Positions 52,128 to 61,661 are shown, counted from the first letter of the stretch. The stretch is 64,000 bases of DNA from Paenibacillus sp. NEAU-GSW1 (GCF_009737085.1 NZ_WOVL01000017.1:54814-118813), one strand, 5' to 3'. Notes: a model not told the origin generated them from the sequence alone. Program-made: numbers and translations.

Positions 52128-53759
52128 CTATCGCATGCCCGCCATAATTTCGATTGGCGTCGCCTCCGACGGAATCGCAAATCGCAACAGCTCTTCGATG
52201 ATGTGCTTTCGGCCGATCGGCGCCCAGCTTTGGGCAACCCAATTGGACACCATGCGCGTCTGATTGTTTCGCACGGCTTTCATCGCACTCCAGCGAGGCG
52301 AATGAAGCAAATGCTGCAAATCAGCTTCATCATGCCGGTATAGCGCATTTTGCAGTACAAATAAATGGTCCGTGTCGAGCGGCGGCAGATCGGCAGCCGG
52401 AAACTCGCGATTCATCTCCGTCAATGGCACAAAGCTGCCCGGTTTTAAACCGAGCTCCTTGTACAGCAGCTCGTTTATCGGGTGATTTGCCATCCCTTGC
52501 AGCCGGATTGCTTTATTGATCATGCGCATGAGACACACCGTCTCGTTTCTTAACCTGTCGCCCAGAATGGCGCGGGCAAATGCGGCAAGCCGTTCCAGCT
52601 CGCCGATATTATGCTGCGCCTCCCGCTCTCTTCCGACCAGCTCGGCGATTCTCAAATGCAGCATGCGCCAATCCATGCTGCACGCCAATACAGCCGTCTG
52701 AGCGGCATCTTTCAAAAGATCATAATAGGGCTTGTGCCTGCAGTCTGCAATAATCAGATCCGGCTTGGCCTCCTCGATCGTCCGCTTATGTTCAAGCAGC
52801 CAGCCTCTGTTGCACTCGTTTTCGACCTTTTCGTCAATGTACATATTGATGACGGCTACCGGTTCGATCCCGAGCGAACGCAAGTTATCATCATGCCCGA
52901 ATCCGGTAGCGATCGCTACTTTCAACGTTTTTCGCTTCACGAACATCGTTGGCGCTATACCGACGGATCGTTTAAACGTGCGGCTGAAATGGAACTCGTT
53001 TCCGAACCCGACGATGGAGGAAATCTCTTTGACCGAGCAATTATCTTTCGACAACAACGGCTTTGACGCGTCTATTCGGAGCTGCGTCAAATATTCGATC
53101 GGCGTTACGCCCTTCTGCTTCTTAAAACTCCTGGAATAAGAAGTGGGCGTTAGTCCTGCGACATCGGCCAACGTCTCGAGCTTGATTTTATCCCGGAAAT
53201 GGCTTTGCATGAAGCGAATGCTCGCTTCGATTCCGCTTTCCCCTGGCATCTCCCCAAACGCCGCCTCCGCCGCAACCTCCCGCTTGCTGCCGATGATGCG
53301 ATGCAGCAGCTCTTGCAGCGATCCGTTGGAAGCCCCGCTTTCACATAGCTGCACGACTGATTCCAGCACAGCATCGGCATTGCCGATCGACAGGCGTCCC
53401 GGCGCGAAAGGCAGCCAAGCCGCTTCCTCCGACTCTGACTCTGCCTCTGCCAGTGCGGTGGTCACGCTCCAAGATCCTCTTCGTTTCGTGAGCATTACCC
53501 TCTCGAGCAGCAGGAGGTAGCAATCTGCACCGCCGGAATCGAGCTTCCATTGTGCAGGCATTCCTTTCTTCAAATAAAAAGAGAAACCGGGCCTCAGTTC
53601 AAAAGGGACCTCCCCGATACGGCAATCCCCGGCTCCTTCCGCAACGAAGCAGATCATATCGCACGGGATCGTCAGCCGTCCGTTTGTTCCCTTTAGCACT
53701 CGCCTTCGAATCGAGGACAATACAAGCATCGACTGTTCTTTGCGGCGATTGGTCAGCAT
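52128..53759 (-). CDS. Btr-like AraC regulator fused to a siderophore-binding domain
   Basis: 543 residues. An AraC N-terminal cupin-like part (about 15-95) is followed by an AraC double HTH (about 175-275, with LADVAGLTPTSYSRSFKKQKG and IVGFGNEFHFSRTFKRSVG). A C-terminal periplasmic-binding-like domain follows (about 280-540: VAIATGFGHDDNLRSLGIEPVAVI, KPDLIIADCRHKPYYDLL). This order matches B. subtilis Btr, which activates siderophore uptake when the ferri-siderophore binds the C-terminal domain. The ATG overlaps the nitroreductase stop (TAATG at 53757-53761). It is the last gene of the Fur-box operon. Confidence 0.85.
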   Translation of the reverse strand: MLTNRRKEQSMLVLSSIRRRVLKGTNGRLTIPCDMICFVAEGAGDCRIGEVPFELRPGFSFYLKKGMPAQWKLDSGGADCYLLLLERVMLTKRRGSWSVTTALAEAESESEEAAWLPFAPGRLSIGNADAVLESVVQLCESGASNGSLQELLHRIIGSKREVAAEAAFGEMPGESGIEASIRFMQSHFRDKIKLETLADVAGLTPTSYSRSFKKQKGVTPIEYLTQLRIDASKPLLSKDNCSVKEISSIVGFGNEFHFSRTFKRSVGIAPTMFVKRKTLKVAIATGFGHDDNLRSLGIEPVAVINMYIDEKVENECNRGWLLEHKRTIEEAKPDLIIADCRHKPYYDLLKDAAQTAVLACSMDWRMLHLRIAELVGREREAQHNIGELERLAAFARAILGDRLRNETVCLMRMINKAIRLQGMANHPINELLYKELGLKPGSFVPLTEMNREFPAADLPPLDTDHLFVLQNALYRHDEADLQHLLHSPRWSAMKAVRNNQTRMVSNWVAQSWAPIGRKHIIEELLRFAIPSEATPIEIMAGMR

Positions 53760-54325
53760 TACCGGTCAATAATCGTAAGCAGCTCTTCTGCCGATGTCCG
53801 AGGACGTTCAGGCGGCACTTGCTCCGGATAGCCGATGTGCAGCACGCCGACAATCTTTTCTCCCGGCTTAAGTCCCGCCGCTTCCCGGAACTTCGGATCA
53901 TAGCTGTACCAGTTCGTTTTCCAAACGACGCCGATGCCGCGCTCCCATGCCGCCAGCTGGAAGTTTTGGATGAGACAGCAGACAGCCGCGTAATCTTCAT
54001 CCCATTCCTTTTGCCGCGGGTCCTCTTTCAAAATGATAACCAAATGAGCCGGTATGTTCGTGTAATACTCGAGCTTGCCAGCGCCCATCTTCTTATGCTC
54101 TTCGCTCGTATAGGTTTTAAGCACCGCATCCGCGAAAGCCTGACGGCCGCCGTCCCGGTACAAAATAAAGCGCCAAGGCTCTCTCATGCCGTGATTCGGC
54201 GCCCATACCGCGATGTTCAGCAGCTCCAATATTTCCGAAGTTTCGATCGGCTCATTACGGAACAGCCGGACGCTCCTTCTGGAGCGAATAATATGTTCAA
54301 TGGATCCGTTCTTTTGTTTTTCCAT
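53759..54325 (-). CDS. Nitroreductase-family flavoprotein
   Basis: 188 residues. The FMN-binding start IRSRRSVRLFRNEPIETSEI and the block AVWAPNHGMREPWRFILY are typical. Later blocks are WERGIGVVWKTNWYSYDPKFRE and GLKPGEKIVGVLHIGYPE. It uses NAD(P)H to reduce a nitro, quinone or flavin substrate. It is encoded between siderophore permeases and the Btr-like regulator and coupled to the latter. A role in reductive iron release from the siderophore is possible but unproven. Confidence 0.82.
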   Translation of the reverse strand: MEKQKNGSIEHIIRSRRSVRLFRNEPIETSEILELLNIAVWAPNHGMREPWRFILYRDGGRQAFADAVLKTYTSEEHKKMGAGKLEYYTNIPAHLVIILKEDPRQKEWDEDYAAVCCLIQNFQLAAWERGIGVVWKTNWYSYDPKFREAAGLKPGEKIVGVLHIGYPEQVPPERPRTSAEELLTIIDR

Positions 54326-54341
54326 CTGCGTTTTTCTCCCC

Positions 54342-55376
54342 TTATTTCACTTTTCTCGAAGCGTACAGCAAATAAATAAAAAACGGAGCGCCTATCGCTG
54401 CCGTAAATACACCAGCCGGAACGTCTCGCGGCAAGAACACAGTTCTGCCGACTAGATCGGCCAGCACAACTAGAATCGCGCCGAGCAGCGCCGAGACGGG
54501 AAACATATGCTCGAATCGCGAACCGACCAGCTTGCGCGCCATATGCGGAGCGATTAAGCCGACGAAGCCGATGCCGCCCGCTACAGATACAGCTGAACCG
54601 GCCAGCGCGACGCTGCTAAGCAAAATAAGAAGCCTGCTCCATTGAAGCGAGCTGCCCAGCGCAATCGATATTTCGTCGCCTAGCTGCTGGACGTTGATCG
54701 TCCGATGAAATAAGTACGACGCAGGCAGCAAAATCGCGGTCCACGGCAGCAGCGTCGCGACATTTTCCCAATTAGAGCCGTAAACCGAACCTGTAATCCA
54801 TAAAAAAGCTTGCGACGGATCGTTGATCGGACTGAACACGATCATTGCCGTCGTCATCGCGGACGTCAGCGAGGCGATACCGACGCCGACCGTAATCAGG
54901 CGAATCGGCGAAATGCCTTTTTTCCAAGCCAATAAATAGACTAGAAGCGAGACAGCTGCCGCGCCGGCCAATGCGGCAAACGGCAAGTAGCGGATGCTGA
55001 TCGTACCTGCGCTAAAAGTCAAGAAAGCGACAGCGGCAACCGTTGCGCCTCCAGTAATGCCCATCATTTCTGGGGAAGCAAGCGGATTTCTCGTCATCCC
55101 TTGCAGCATGGCTCCCGATGCGGCCAATGACGCACCGACCAGCATCGCTACCGTTATACGCGGCAAGCGCAGCTGCTGAACAACGAGCATATCCGCGGGA
55201 GAGCCCTGTCCGAAGATGCTTTTTACAACTTCAATAGGCGAAATCCGGATATCGCCCAGCCCGATGCTGACGATCACGGCAACTAGGCAGGCAATCGCTA
55301 AACATGCAGTAACAACAGCGGGTCTTCTGCCGCGAGTCGTTCTTGGCGAGTTAATCGTTTCAGCGTGCGGCTTCAC
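54342..55376 (-). CDS. Siderophore ABC permease (FecCD family), second
   Basis: 344 residues, FecCD/BtuC type with about nine to ten membrane segments. It has LRLPRITVAMLVGASLAASGAMLQGMTRNPLASPEMMG near residue 70 and the C-terminal FVGLIAPHMARKLVG. The start overlaps the upstream permease stop by 17 bp. With the first permease it forms the channel for the binding protein. The ATPase must come from elsewhere. Confidence 0.9.
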   Translation of the reverse strand: MKPHAETINSPRTTRGRRPAVVTACLAIACLVAVIVSIGLGDIRISPIEVVKSIFGQGSPADMLVVQQLRLPRITVAMLVGASLAASGAMLQGMTRNPLASPEMMGITGGATVAAVAFLTFSAGTISIRYLPFAALAGAAAVSLLVYLLAWKKGISPIRLITVGVGIASLTSAMTTAMIVFSPINDPSQAFLWITGSVYGSNWENVATLLPWTAILLPASYLFHRTINVQQLGDEISIALGSSLQWSRLLILLSSVALAGSAVSVAGGIGFVGLIAPHMARKLVGSRFEHMFPVSALLGAILVVLADLVGRTVFLPRDVPAGVFTAAIGAPFFIYLLYASRKVK

Positions 55377-56385
55377 GTTGCGACAGCTCCCTTCTCGCTA
55401 AGTAAATGAAGAAAGGAGCGCCTATCGCTGCCGTCATGACGCCAACCGGCATTTCCTCCGGAATGACGATAAACCGGGCTGCAATATCTGCGATAAGCAG
55501 CAGGACAGCGCCAAGCAGACCGCAATACGGCACGAGCCAGCGGTAATCGTTGCCGACCAGATAACGTCCGATATGAGGGATCATGACACCAATCAGCGCG
55601 ATCGGTCCCGCAATCGACACGGACGCGCCTGCAAGCACAACGATGATGGCGCCGGCCGCAATTTTAATTAGCCCTGTGCGCTGGCCGAGGCCTGCCGCAC
55701 TGTCTTCACCGAGCATGAACAAGTTGATTTGTCTCGCTACGAGCAGCGCGGCAACCCAGCCCGCCGCCATGTAAGGCAAAACTAGCGCAACAGCATTCAT
55801 CTCCTGCCTCGAAATCGACCCCGTCAGCCAAAAAATAACGCTCTGAAAGCCCGTCTGGTTCAGGACGAGCATCCCCTGCGTAAACGAGGAGAACAAAGCG
55901 GTCATCGCCGATCCGGCCAAAATAATTTTGAGCGGCGTCAATCCGCCTCTGCCGAGCGAGCCAAGCATATAGACGACGACCGAGCCGACCGCTGCGCCTA
56001 CGAATGCCACCCACATTAAGCTCTGCATATTTTTAAATGAAAAAAAAGTGATCGAAAGTACGATAAAAAAAGTGGCGCCCGCATTTACGCCAAGCACGCT
56101 CGGCGAGGCTAGCGGATTGCGGGTCAACGCCTGCATCAGCGCGCCGGCGATCGCCAGGCTCGCCCCGACGCCGACTGCAGTAACCGCTCTCGGCAGACGG
56201 GCGGTGCGGACGATGACTTGATTGCTGTCGGTTTTATCATATTGAACGATTGCAGACTTTGCGGTCCTCCAATCGATCGTCGTGCTGCCAAGCAACACGC
56301 TGGAAGCGAAACAAATGAGCAGCAGAACGAAGCCGCCTGCCGCGCCTGCGAGCTTGATTCGCTGCGCTGTGAATATGCCGTTCAT
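55360..56385 (-). CDS. Siderophore ABC permease (FecCD family), first
   Basis: 341 residues from ATG 56385, with AGGAGT directly upstream; the longer frame lacks a ribosome site. FecCD motifs are RLPRAVTAVGVGASLAIAGALMQALTRNPLASPSVLGVN and IALIGVMIPHIGRYLVG. It is preceded by a hairpin at 56415-56437 that separates it from the binding-protein gene. Confidence 0.9.
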   Translation of the reverse strand: MNGIFTAQRIKLAGAAGGFVLLLICFASSVLLGSTTIDWRTAKSAIVQYDKTDSNQVIVRTARLPRAVTAVGVGASLAIAGALMQALTRNPLASPSVLGVNAGATFFIVLSITFFSFKNMQSLMWVAFVGAAVGSVVVYMLGSLGRGGLTPLKIILAGSAMTALFSSFTQGMLVLNQTGFQSVIFWLTGSISRQEMNAVALVLPYMAAGWVAALLVARQINLFMLGEDSAAGLGQRTGLIKIAAGAIIVVLAGASVSIAGPIALIGVMIPHIGRYLVGNDYRWLVPYCGLLGAVLLLIADIAARFIVIPEEMPVGVMTAAIGAPFFIYLARRELSQREAAR

Positions 56386-56414
56386 ACTCCTGTCCTTTCT
56401 CCATGCACGACCAA

Positions 56415-56437
56415 AAGAATGAGCTGGGCTCATTCTT
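56415..56437 (-). promoter_or_regulatory. Hairpin between siderophore-binding protein and permease genes
   Basis: AAGAATGAGC pairs perfectly with GCTCATTCTT around three bases. On the minus strand the T-run after it is short (TTTTGG). It is probably a weak terminator or RNA-stabilising element giving excess binding protein. Confidence 0.65.
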
Positions 56438-56484
56438 CTGGCATGGCTTATGTGCTGAAAACCAGACTTTTTGAACACGCACTA

Positions 56485-57489
56485 TCAGTTGAGCTTCATG
56501 TACGTAAACAAATCGTCCATCATCATTTTCGCTGCAAGCGGACCGCCGCCCAAATTCCACGTTATCGCGTTGACATGGTGGTATTGACCGTTCTTAACCC
56601 CGTCAAGATTGGTCCAGAGCGGATTGGAAGTCCAATCCTTCTGGGTTTTCTTCCCTTCCTCTCCGTCGCGCTCCATCGTGAGGTCGAAAATGTAGTCGCC
56701 GCCAAGCAGCGGAATTTGCTCTTTCGTCGTAACGTTCACGACCGTCTTATCCGGTACCTGCTGCGCTTCCGGACGTCCCAAGCCGAGCTCCTTGAAGATC
56801 GTTCCGGCAAATCCGGTAACATAGAAGCGCGACGTTCCATCCTCTTCAAATCGGATAATCGACACTTCCGTCGAACCGAGCTTATCGCCCATCTTCGTCC
56901 TAAACTCTTCCGCGCGTTTATCCCAATCGGCCAAAATCGCGGCTGCTTCGTCTTGTTTATCCAAAATTTCGCCGGCCATCGTCAAGTTATCTTTCCAGCT
57001 GAAGACATCCTCCATCATGATCGTCGGCGCAATCGCGTTCAATTGCGGATAAATTTTCTCATGGCGCAGCTTGGAGCCGATAATGACATCCGGTTTCAAA
57101 GCGACAATCGCCTCTACGTTCGGCTGATTCTCTTCGCCGAGCGTTTCTACGCCTTCCATTTTATCGCGCAGGTAGACGTAAAAAGGCTTTTCGTCCCATG
57201 ATTCCACGGCGCCTACCGGCTTAATGCCAAGCGCGACCGAAATATCGACCATACCGTTAAAAAGAACGACGACCCGCTCCGGCGTTTTTTCCAGCGTTGC
57301 CGTACCCATGGAGTGAGTAATCGTCTTCGCACCGCCTGTCGCCGCATTCGTCTCCGGCGATGCCGTTTCGGCTGCCGCCTGCTCTTTGCCTCCGTTGTTG
57401 CTGCCTTCCTTATTTGCTCCGTTTGCTCCACACCCGCTAATAACAACAATTGCGAGCAGCAGAATAACCAGCCCTTTTAAACCTTTCAT
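56485..57489 (-). CDS. Siderophore-binding lipoprotein (FecB/FhuD type)
   Basis: 334 residues from ATG 57489, with GGGGAGGAAG upstream. The lipobox VISGC gives Cys20, then an Asn/Ala/Glu linker and a Peripla_BP_2 domain: KTPERVVVLFNGMVDISVALGI, VEAIVALKPDVIIGSKLRHEKIYPQL and FYVTGFAGTIFKELGL. It delivers a ferri-siderophore (type unknown) to the FecCD pair. A perfect Fur box lies 35 bp upstream. Confidence 0.9.
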   Translation of the reverse strand: MKGLKGLVILLLAIVVISGCGANGANKEGSNNGGKEQAAAETASPETNAATGGAKTITHSMGTATLEKTPERVVVLFNGMVDISVALGIKPVGAVESWDEKPFYVYLRDKMEGVETLGEENQPNVEAIVALKPDVIIGSKLRHEKIYPQLNAIAPTIMMEDVFSWKDNLTMAGEILDKQDEAAAILADWDKRAEEFRTKMGDKLGSTEVSIIRFEEDGTSRFYVTGFAGTIFKELGLGRPEAQQVPDKTVVNVTTKEQIPLLGGDYIFDLTMERDGEEGKKTQKDWTSNPLWTNLDGVKNGQYHHVNAITWNLGGGPLAAKMMMDDLFTYMKLN

Positions 57490-57523
57490 CTTTCTGTCTT
57501 CCTCCCCGTCCAACTAGTGATAT

Positions 57524-57538
57524 TGATAATTATTATCA
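57524..57538. promoter_or_regulatory. Perfect Fur box before the siderophore operon
   Basis: TGATAATTATTATCA is an exact 7-1-7 Fur box (TGATAAT-N-ATTATCA). A second overlapping half (TTGATAATCATAAT) extends it to 57553. Iron should repress the binding protein, permeases, nitroreductase and AraC fusion genes. Confidence 0.92.
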
Positions 57539-57649
57539 TTGATAATCATAATACGTCGACCATTATTTGTACATGATGGATTTTATCTTTTTTAAGCACT
57601 TAATTTATCATCCTGCCGATTAAGTATGACCGTAACAACAAATCCGTTT

Positions 57650-57678
57650 TTGGGCCTGCGCACTCAATCATGTATAAT
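57650..57678 (+). promoter_or_regulatory. Promoter of the second sensor set
   Basis: TTGGGC (57650-57655), a 17-bp spacer and TATAAT (57673-57678) lie 40 bp before the start codon of the binding-protein gene. Confidence 0.6.
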
Positions 57679-57718
57679 GATGTCATTATTCGAACGTACG
57701 GCGGAAGGATGGATGAAT

Positions 57719-58732
57719 ATGGCTAATCGGCGCTGGAATATCGGTATTTTGCTGTTGCTCGCAATCTTTCTGGCCGTGCTGCTTCAGTTTTTTGTCGCTT
57801 CGCAAAACATCCGCAAGCTGGTTTTACCTTCGGAAACCGGTTCAGGAAAAGAGGAAACGAAGCGGCAAATCGTTCTGATTTCCCAGGAAATCGACAACCC
57901 ATTCTGGCGCTCCGTCGAGCAAGGCGCGCGTGAAGCCGCTTCTCAGTTCGGCATGGAGCTTCAATATACCGGACCTTACCGCATCAACCCCGAAGAGCAG
58001 GTTAAACTGCTGCAAAAAGCGATCGCGGCAAGAGCCGACGCGATCATTGTGCAAGGGATTGGCGATGCGGGTCAGCAGCAAGCAATCGCTGAAGCTGATT
58101 TACTGGGCATTCCGATCATCGCCGTAGACACGGACGAGCCTTCAAGCAGCCGCTTGTCCTTTATCGGAACGGACAACATCGCCGCAGGACAAGAAACCGG
58201 CAAGCTGATCATCCGGCATTCGGACGGCGAACCCGGCGTCATAGGCGTACTGCTGGGCAGCGACCTCGCGGCCAGCCAGCAGCTCCGTCTGGAAGGGTTG
58301 CGATCCGTCATTAAGGAGCACCCGCAGCTGACTGTCGCGGAGGTGCGCGCTTCCGACATTTCAAGGCTGCAAGCCGAGCAGCAAGCGGAAGAAATGCTTC
58401 GCATGCACCCTGAGATGAATTATATGGTCGGATTCAGCTCGCTCGACGGCATTGGCATTGCGCAAGCCGTCAAACGCCTCAAACCTGGCGCTGTAACGAT
58501 ATATGCATTTGACGATCTGGAGGAAACCTTAACGGGCATACAGCAAGGCAGCATACATGCAACGATGGTTCAGCAGCCGTTCCGCATGGGCTATGAGGCG
58601 ATAGCCCAGCTCGATCGGCATTTCAAAGGCCGTAAAGTGCATGAGCAGATATTGACGCCTATTCAATTGATAGATCAGAAGAAAACAACGAGTTCCTCTG
58701 TATCCGGTCAGAGCAGCGGAGGCAGCCGATGA
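57719..58732 (+). CDS. Membrane-anchored sugar-binding protein, sensor partner of the kinase
   Basis: 337 residues from ATG 57719; ATG 57713 is equally possible, as both use the AAGGATGG ribosome site. One N-terminal membrane segment (about 8-25) has no lipobox cysteine, so it is a signal anchor. A Peripla_BP_4 ribose-type domain follows: VLISQEIDNPFWRSVEQGAREAA, GIPIIAVDTDEPSSSRLSFIGTDN and GFSSLDGIGIAQAVKRL. Its stop overlaps the kinase start (ATGA). No permease is present, so it probably presents ligand to the kinase (inference). Confidence 0.82.
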   Translation: MANRRWNIGILLLLAIFLAVLLQFFVASQNIRKLVLPSETGSGKEETKRQIVLISQEIDNPFWRSVEQGAREAASQFGMELQYTGPYRINPEEQVKLLQKAIAARADAIIVQGIGDAGQQQAIAEADLLGIPIIAVDTDEPSSSRLSFIGTDNIAAGQETGKLIIRHSDGEPGVIGVLLGSDLAASQQLRLEGLRSVIKEHPQLTVAEVRASDISRLQAEQQAEEMLRMHPEMNYMVGFSSLDGIGIAQAVKRLKPGAVTIYAFDDLEETLTGIQQGSIHATMVQQPFRMGYEAIAQLDRHFKGRKVHEQILTPIQLIDQKKTTSSSVSGQSSGGSR

Positions 58733-60219
58733 CGATTCGCACCAAGCTGCTGCTCTTTATTCCGCTGCTCGTGCTGCTGACAAACGGAGTCACCTTCTTT
58801 TTGTTTGAAAGCTCCAAATCCGTACAAAAAAACTACGGTCAAACGATGGACCGCATGCTGCTGTACACGCAATCCGCGCAAAGCTCGGATGCTCTGCTTC
58901 GCGTGCTCTACACCTATTTGCTCAATCCCGGCAGCAGCAGCGAAAGCCAGCTGCTTGAGCAGGATAAGAAGCTTCGCGAGCTTGGCTTGAAGCTGTCGAA
59001 GCAGCGCGGGACCCTGATTCGCGGCGCGGAATTGGAAGGCTATATTCATATGCTGGACACGCTTGCGGAGCAGCAGCTTGCCGCCCGGCAAGCTGCCGCG
59101 GCAACGCCGCCGCAGCCGGGCGAGGCGCTGCGGCATTACGAGAAAGCCGAGCAAACGGCGTCGTTCATTCGCGATGAGGAACGGCGTCTGCTCGACGCGG
59201 AGCTCACCGCTTACGAGCCGCTGTACCGGAGCATCCAGCTTCACTTGGCAAAGCTGGACTGGCTTGGCCCTACCGCTTTTATCGTCAATACGATGCTGAG
59301 TATCGCGCTTGCGCTATGGATTTCAAGAAGTATTACGGCGCCTGTCGCAAAGCTGGTCGAGACGGCCAAGCGGATTGCCAAAGGAGATTGGAATGGCGCT
59401 CACGCCAACGCTGCAGCAGACGGGAAAGCAAACGACGAGCTTGGCATTTTGTCCGAAACGTTCCGGCATATGCTCGCTGACTTGAATGAATTGATCGGGA
59501 AAGACAAGCAGCGGATGGAATCCGAGAAGCTGATCAAGGAGCTTGAACTTCAAGCGCTGCAAAGCCAGATCAATCCTCATTTTCTGTTTAATACGCTGAA
59601 CGTGCTTTCCAGGCTTGCGGTCATCGAAGGAGCTGACCGGACGAGCGACTTGATCGTCACATTGTCCGGCTTAATTCGGTACAATTTGCAGCGGCTTGAG
59701 CAGCCCGTAACGATTCGCGAGGAGCTCGAGCATGTCCGCAAATATATTGCCATTCAACAAGCGCGGTTTCGCGATCGGGTTCATGTGGAGCTAAATGCGG
59801 AGGAAGGCGCATTGGACCTGCTTATCCCGGCGCTGACGCTGCAGCCGCTTGTCGAGAACGCCTACATGCACGGCGTTGAAGGCATGGAGCGCGGAGGAGA
59901 AATTCAGATCAGTATTCTAGCGCTGCAAGGCGGCGCAGCCATCACGATTATAGACAATGGCTGCGGCATGAGCGCAGAAACGCGAGAAGCATTGCTCAGC
60001 GTGGAGGAGGCTCCAATGCCGGCCAAATCCGCTTCAGCAGGAACGGGCATCGGCACTCGCAATGTGTTTAAACGGCTGCGGTTGTTTTATAATCGTGACG
60101 ATATAATAGAGATTGAGAGCAGTCTCGGACAAGGTACGGTCATCACCTTGCATGTACCGAGGAAAGTCATCGGGCAAGATCGGCTTGAATTAAACTTTGA
60201 GATCAAAAAATCCTTATGA
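58729..60219 (+). CDS. YesM-type sensor histidine kinase (second set)
   Basis: 496 residues. TM1 is about 8-25. A helical extracellular part of about 150 residues with no Cache fold follows, then TM2 near 180-200 and a HAMP domain. The phosphoacceptor His is in QINPHFLFNTLNV (near 285). HATPase boxes are NAYMHGVEGMERGG, DNGCGMS and GTGIGTRNVFKRL. The small extracellular region fits a kinase that senses through the upstream binding protein. Confidence 0.88.
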   Translation: MTIRTKLLLFIPLLVLLTNGVTFFLFESSKSVQKNYGQTMDRMLLYTQSAQSSDALLRVLYTYLLNPGSSSESQLLEQDKKLRELGLKLSKQRGTLIRGAELEGYIHMLDTLAEQQLAARQAAAATPPQPGEALRHYEKAEQTASFIRDEERRLLDAELTAYEPLYRSIQLHLAKLDWLGPTAFIVNTMLSIALALWISRSITAPVAKLVETAKRIAKGDWNGAHANAAADGKANDELGILSETFRHMLADLNELIGKDKQRMESEKLIKELELQALQSQINPHFLFNTLNVLSRLAVIEGADRTSDLIVTLSGLIRYNLQRLEQPVTIREELEHVRKYIAIQQARFRDRVHVELNAEEGALDLLIPALTLQPLVENAYMHGVEGMERGGEIQISILALQGGAAITIIDNGCGMSAETREALLSVEEAPMPAKSASAGTGIGTRNVFKRLRLFYNRDDIIEIESSLGQGTVITLHVPRKVIGQDRLELNFEIKKSL

Positions 60220-60236
60220 ATAAGGTGTGACGCACA

Positions 60237-61631
60237 ATGTATCGGCTGTTAATCGCGGATGACGAAGCGCTGGAACGGGAAGGGCTTGAACTAATCATTG
60301 AACGCATGCTGCCCGGCGTATTTCAATTCGCGCATGCGGAAAACGGACGGAGAGCCATCGAACTGGCAGATGAATTCCGCCCTCATATCGTCATGATGGA
60401 CATCAATATGCCCGGTATCCAAGGACTGCAAGCGATTCGGGAAATGAAGACGCTCCTTCCGGATTCGAAATTCGTCCTCGTAACCGCATATGATTTTTTC
60501 GCCTACGCCAAAGAAGCGGTCTCGCTTGGGGTCAAAGAATACATCGTCAAGCCTGCGGGACGGGAACAAATTTCAGCTACGCTGCGCGGACTGCTTGATG
60601 AGCTCGAAGCGGAGAAAAACCGGAGAGCTGAAGATTTGCGCTTAAGGGACAAGCTTTCTCAGCTGCTCCCTCTTGCCGAGAATGAACTGGCGCTCGTCTT
60701 TATGGTCGATCAGGTCGCAGACGCCGGCGAAGAGCAGCTCGCCGATTGGCTTGGCTTTCCGCTCGATGCCGGCTGCGCCCTTGTCGTTGCGTTTCCAAAA
60801 CAAGCAGCTGCAACGGCAACGGACAAAAAAAAGCTGTATGAAAGTATCCGCAGCTACGCGAAGGCTTACGGCATCCCGTGTATCGTCAGCTCACTAATTG
60901 ATATGCATATGGCGGTGTTCCTGCACAAAGAGGCCGTCGACGAACCCGCCGCATGGAAACAGTCCGTCCGCCAGTTTGGCGAAAAGCTGTGCGAATTAGC
61001 CGAACGCCAATTTCAAATGGCGGTTGCGGTAGGCATAGGTTCGCTGCATACCGGGGCAGACGGCTTGCGCAAATCGTATTTTGAAGCTGTATTCGCCTCG
61101 GATGATGACCGCCTTATCGGCAAAGCTTCCGATTTCGAGCAATTGATCGGCGAGACGGATCCGGTACGGATTGGCGCACCGGAAAGCGCAAATGAAGCTG
61201 AGCGGATCATTGCCAAGCGCGAAGAGATGAATGAACATAACGCCGATAACCGCTCCTATGTGCTTGCCGCCCTGCGACGCATTCGCGAGCAGCGGGAACA
61301 GCAAACGTTGTCCGTCATGGACAAGGCAAAACGTTTTATTGAGGAGCGTTTTACAGAAGAGCTTTCATTGGAGGATGCCGCCGATTACGTCCATTTGAAC
61401 GCCCACTACTTTAGCAAAGTGTTCAAGCAGCAAACGGGGGCTACTTTTATCGACTATGTCACCAGCCTTCGGATTGACAAAGCCAAGCAGCTGATTGCTT
61501 CCGCCGACGAGCTTGCTCTTAAGGAGGTTTGCTTCGAGGTCGGGTATAAAGACCCGAATTATTTTAGCCGTGTGTTCAAAAGAGTAACCGGCGTCACGCC
61601 GACCGAGTTTCGAAATGGTTCCAAAAATTAG
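60237..61631 (+). CDS. YesN-type response regulator (second set)
   Basis: 464 residues. The REC domain (1-120) has DDEALEREG and the phospho-Asp in VMMDINMPGIQG (near 55). The C-terminal AraC double HTH (about 360-462) reads LEDAADYVHLNAHYFSKVFKQQTG and CFEVGYKDPNYFSRVFKRVTG. The gene starts 17 bp after the kinase gene. The MFS sugar transporter immediately downstream is the probable target. Confidence 0.9.
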   Translation: MYRLLIADDEALEREGLELIIERMLPGVFQFAHAENGRRAIELADEFRPHIVMMDINMPGIQGLQAIREMKTLLPDSKFVLVTAYDFFAYAKEAVSLGVKEYIVKPAGREQISATLRGLLDELEAEKNRRAEDLRLRDKLSQLLPLAENELALVFMVDQVADAGEEQLADWLGFPLDAGCALVVAFPKQAAATATDKKKLYESIRSYAKAYGIPCIVSSLIDMHMAVFLHKEAVDEPAAWKQSVRQFGEKLCELAERQFQMAVAVGIGSLHTGADGLRKSYFEAVFASDDDRLIGKASDFEQLIGETDPVRIGAPESANEAERIIAKREEMNEHNADNRSYVLAALRRIREQREQQTLSVMDKAKRFIEERFTEELSLEDAADYVHLNAHYFSKVFKQQTGATFIDYVTSLRIDKAKQLIASADELALKEVCFEVGYKDPNYFSRVFKRVTGVTPTEFRNGSKN

Positions 61632-61661
61632 GTTCACGTTCTCAGAGCGTGGACTTTTTTG
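61632..61661 (+). terminator. Terminator after the second response regulator
   Basis: GTTCACGTTC pairs with GAGCGTGGAC (ten pairs including wobbles) around TCA and is followed by TTTTTTG. It separates the sensor set from the transporter gene, which has its own TATAAT (about 61791-61796). Confidence 0.85.
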
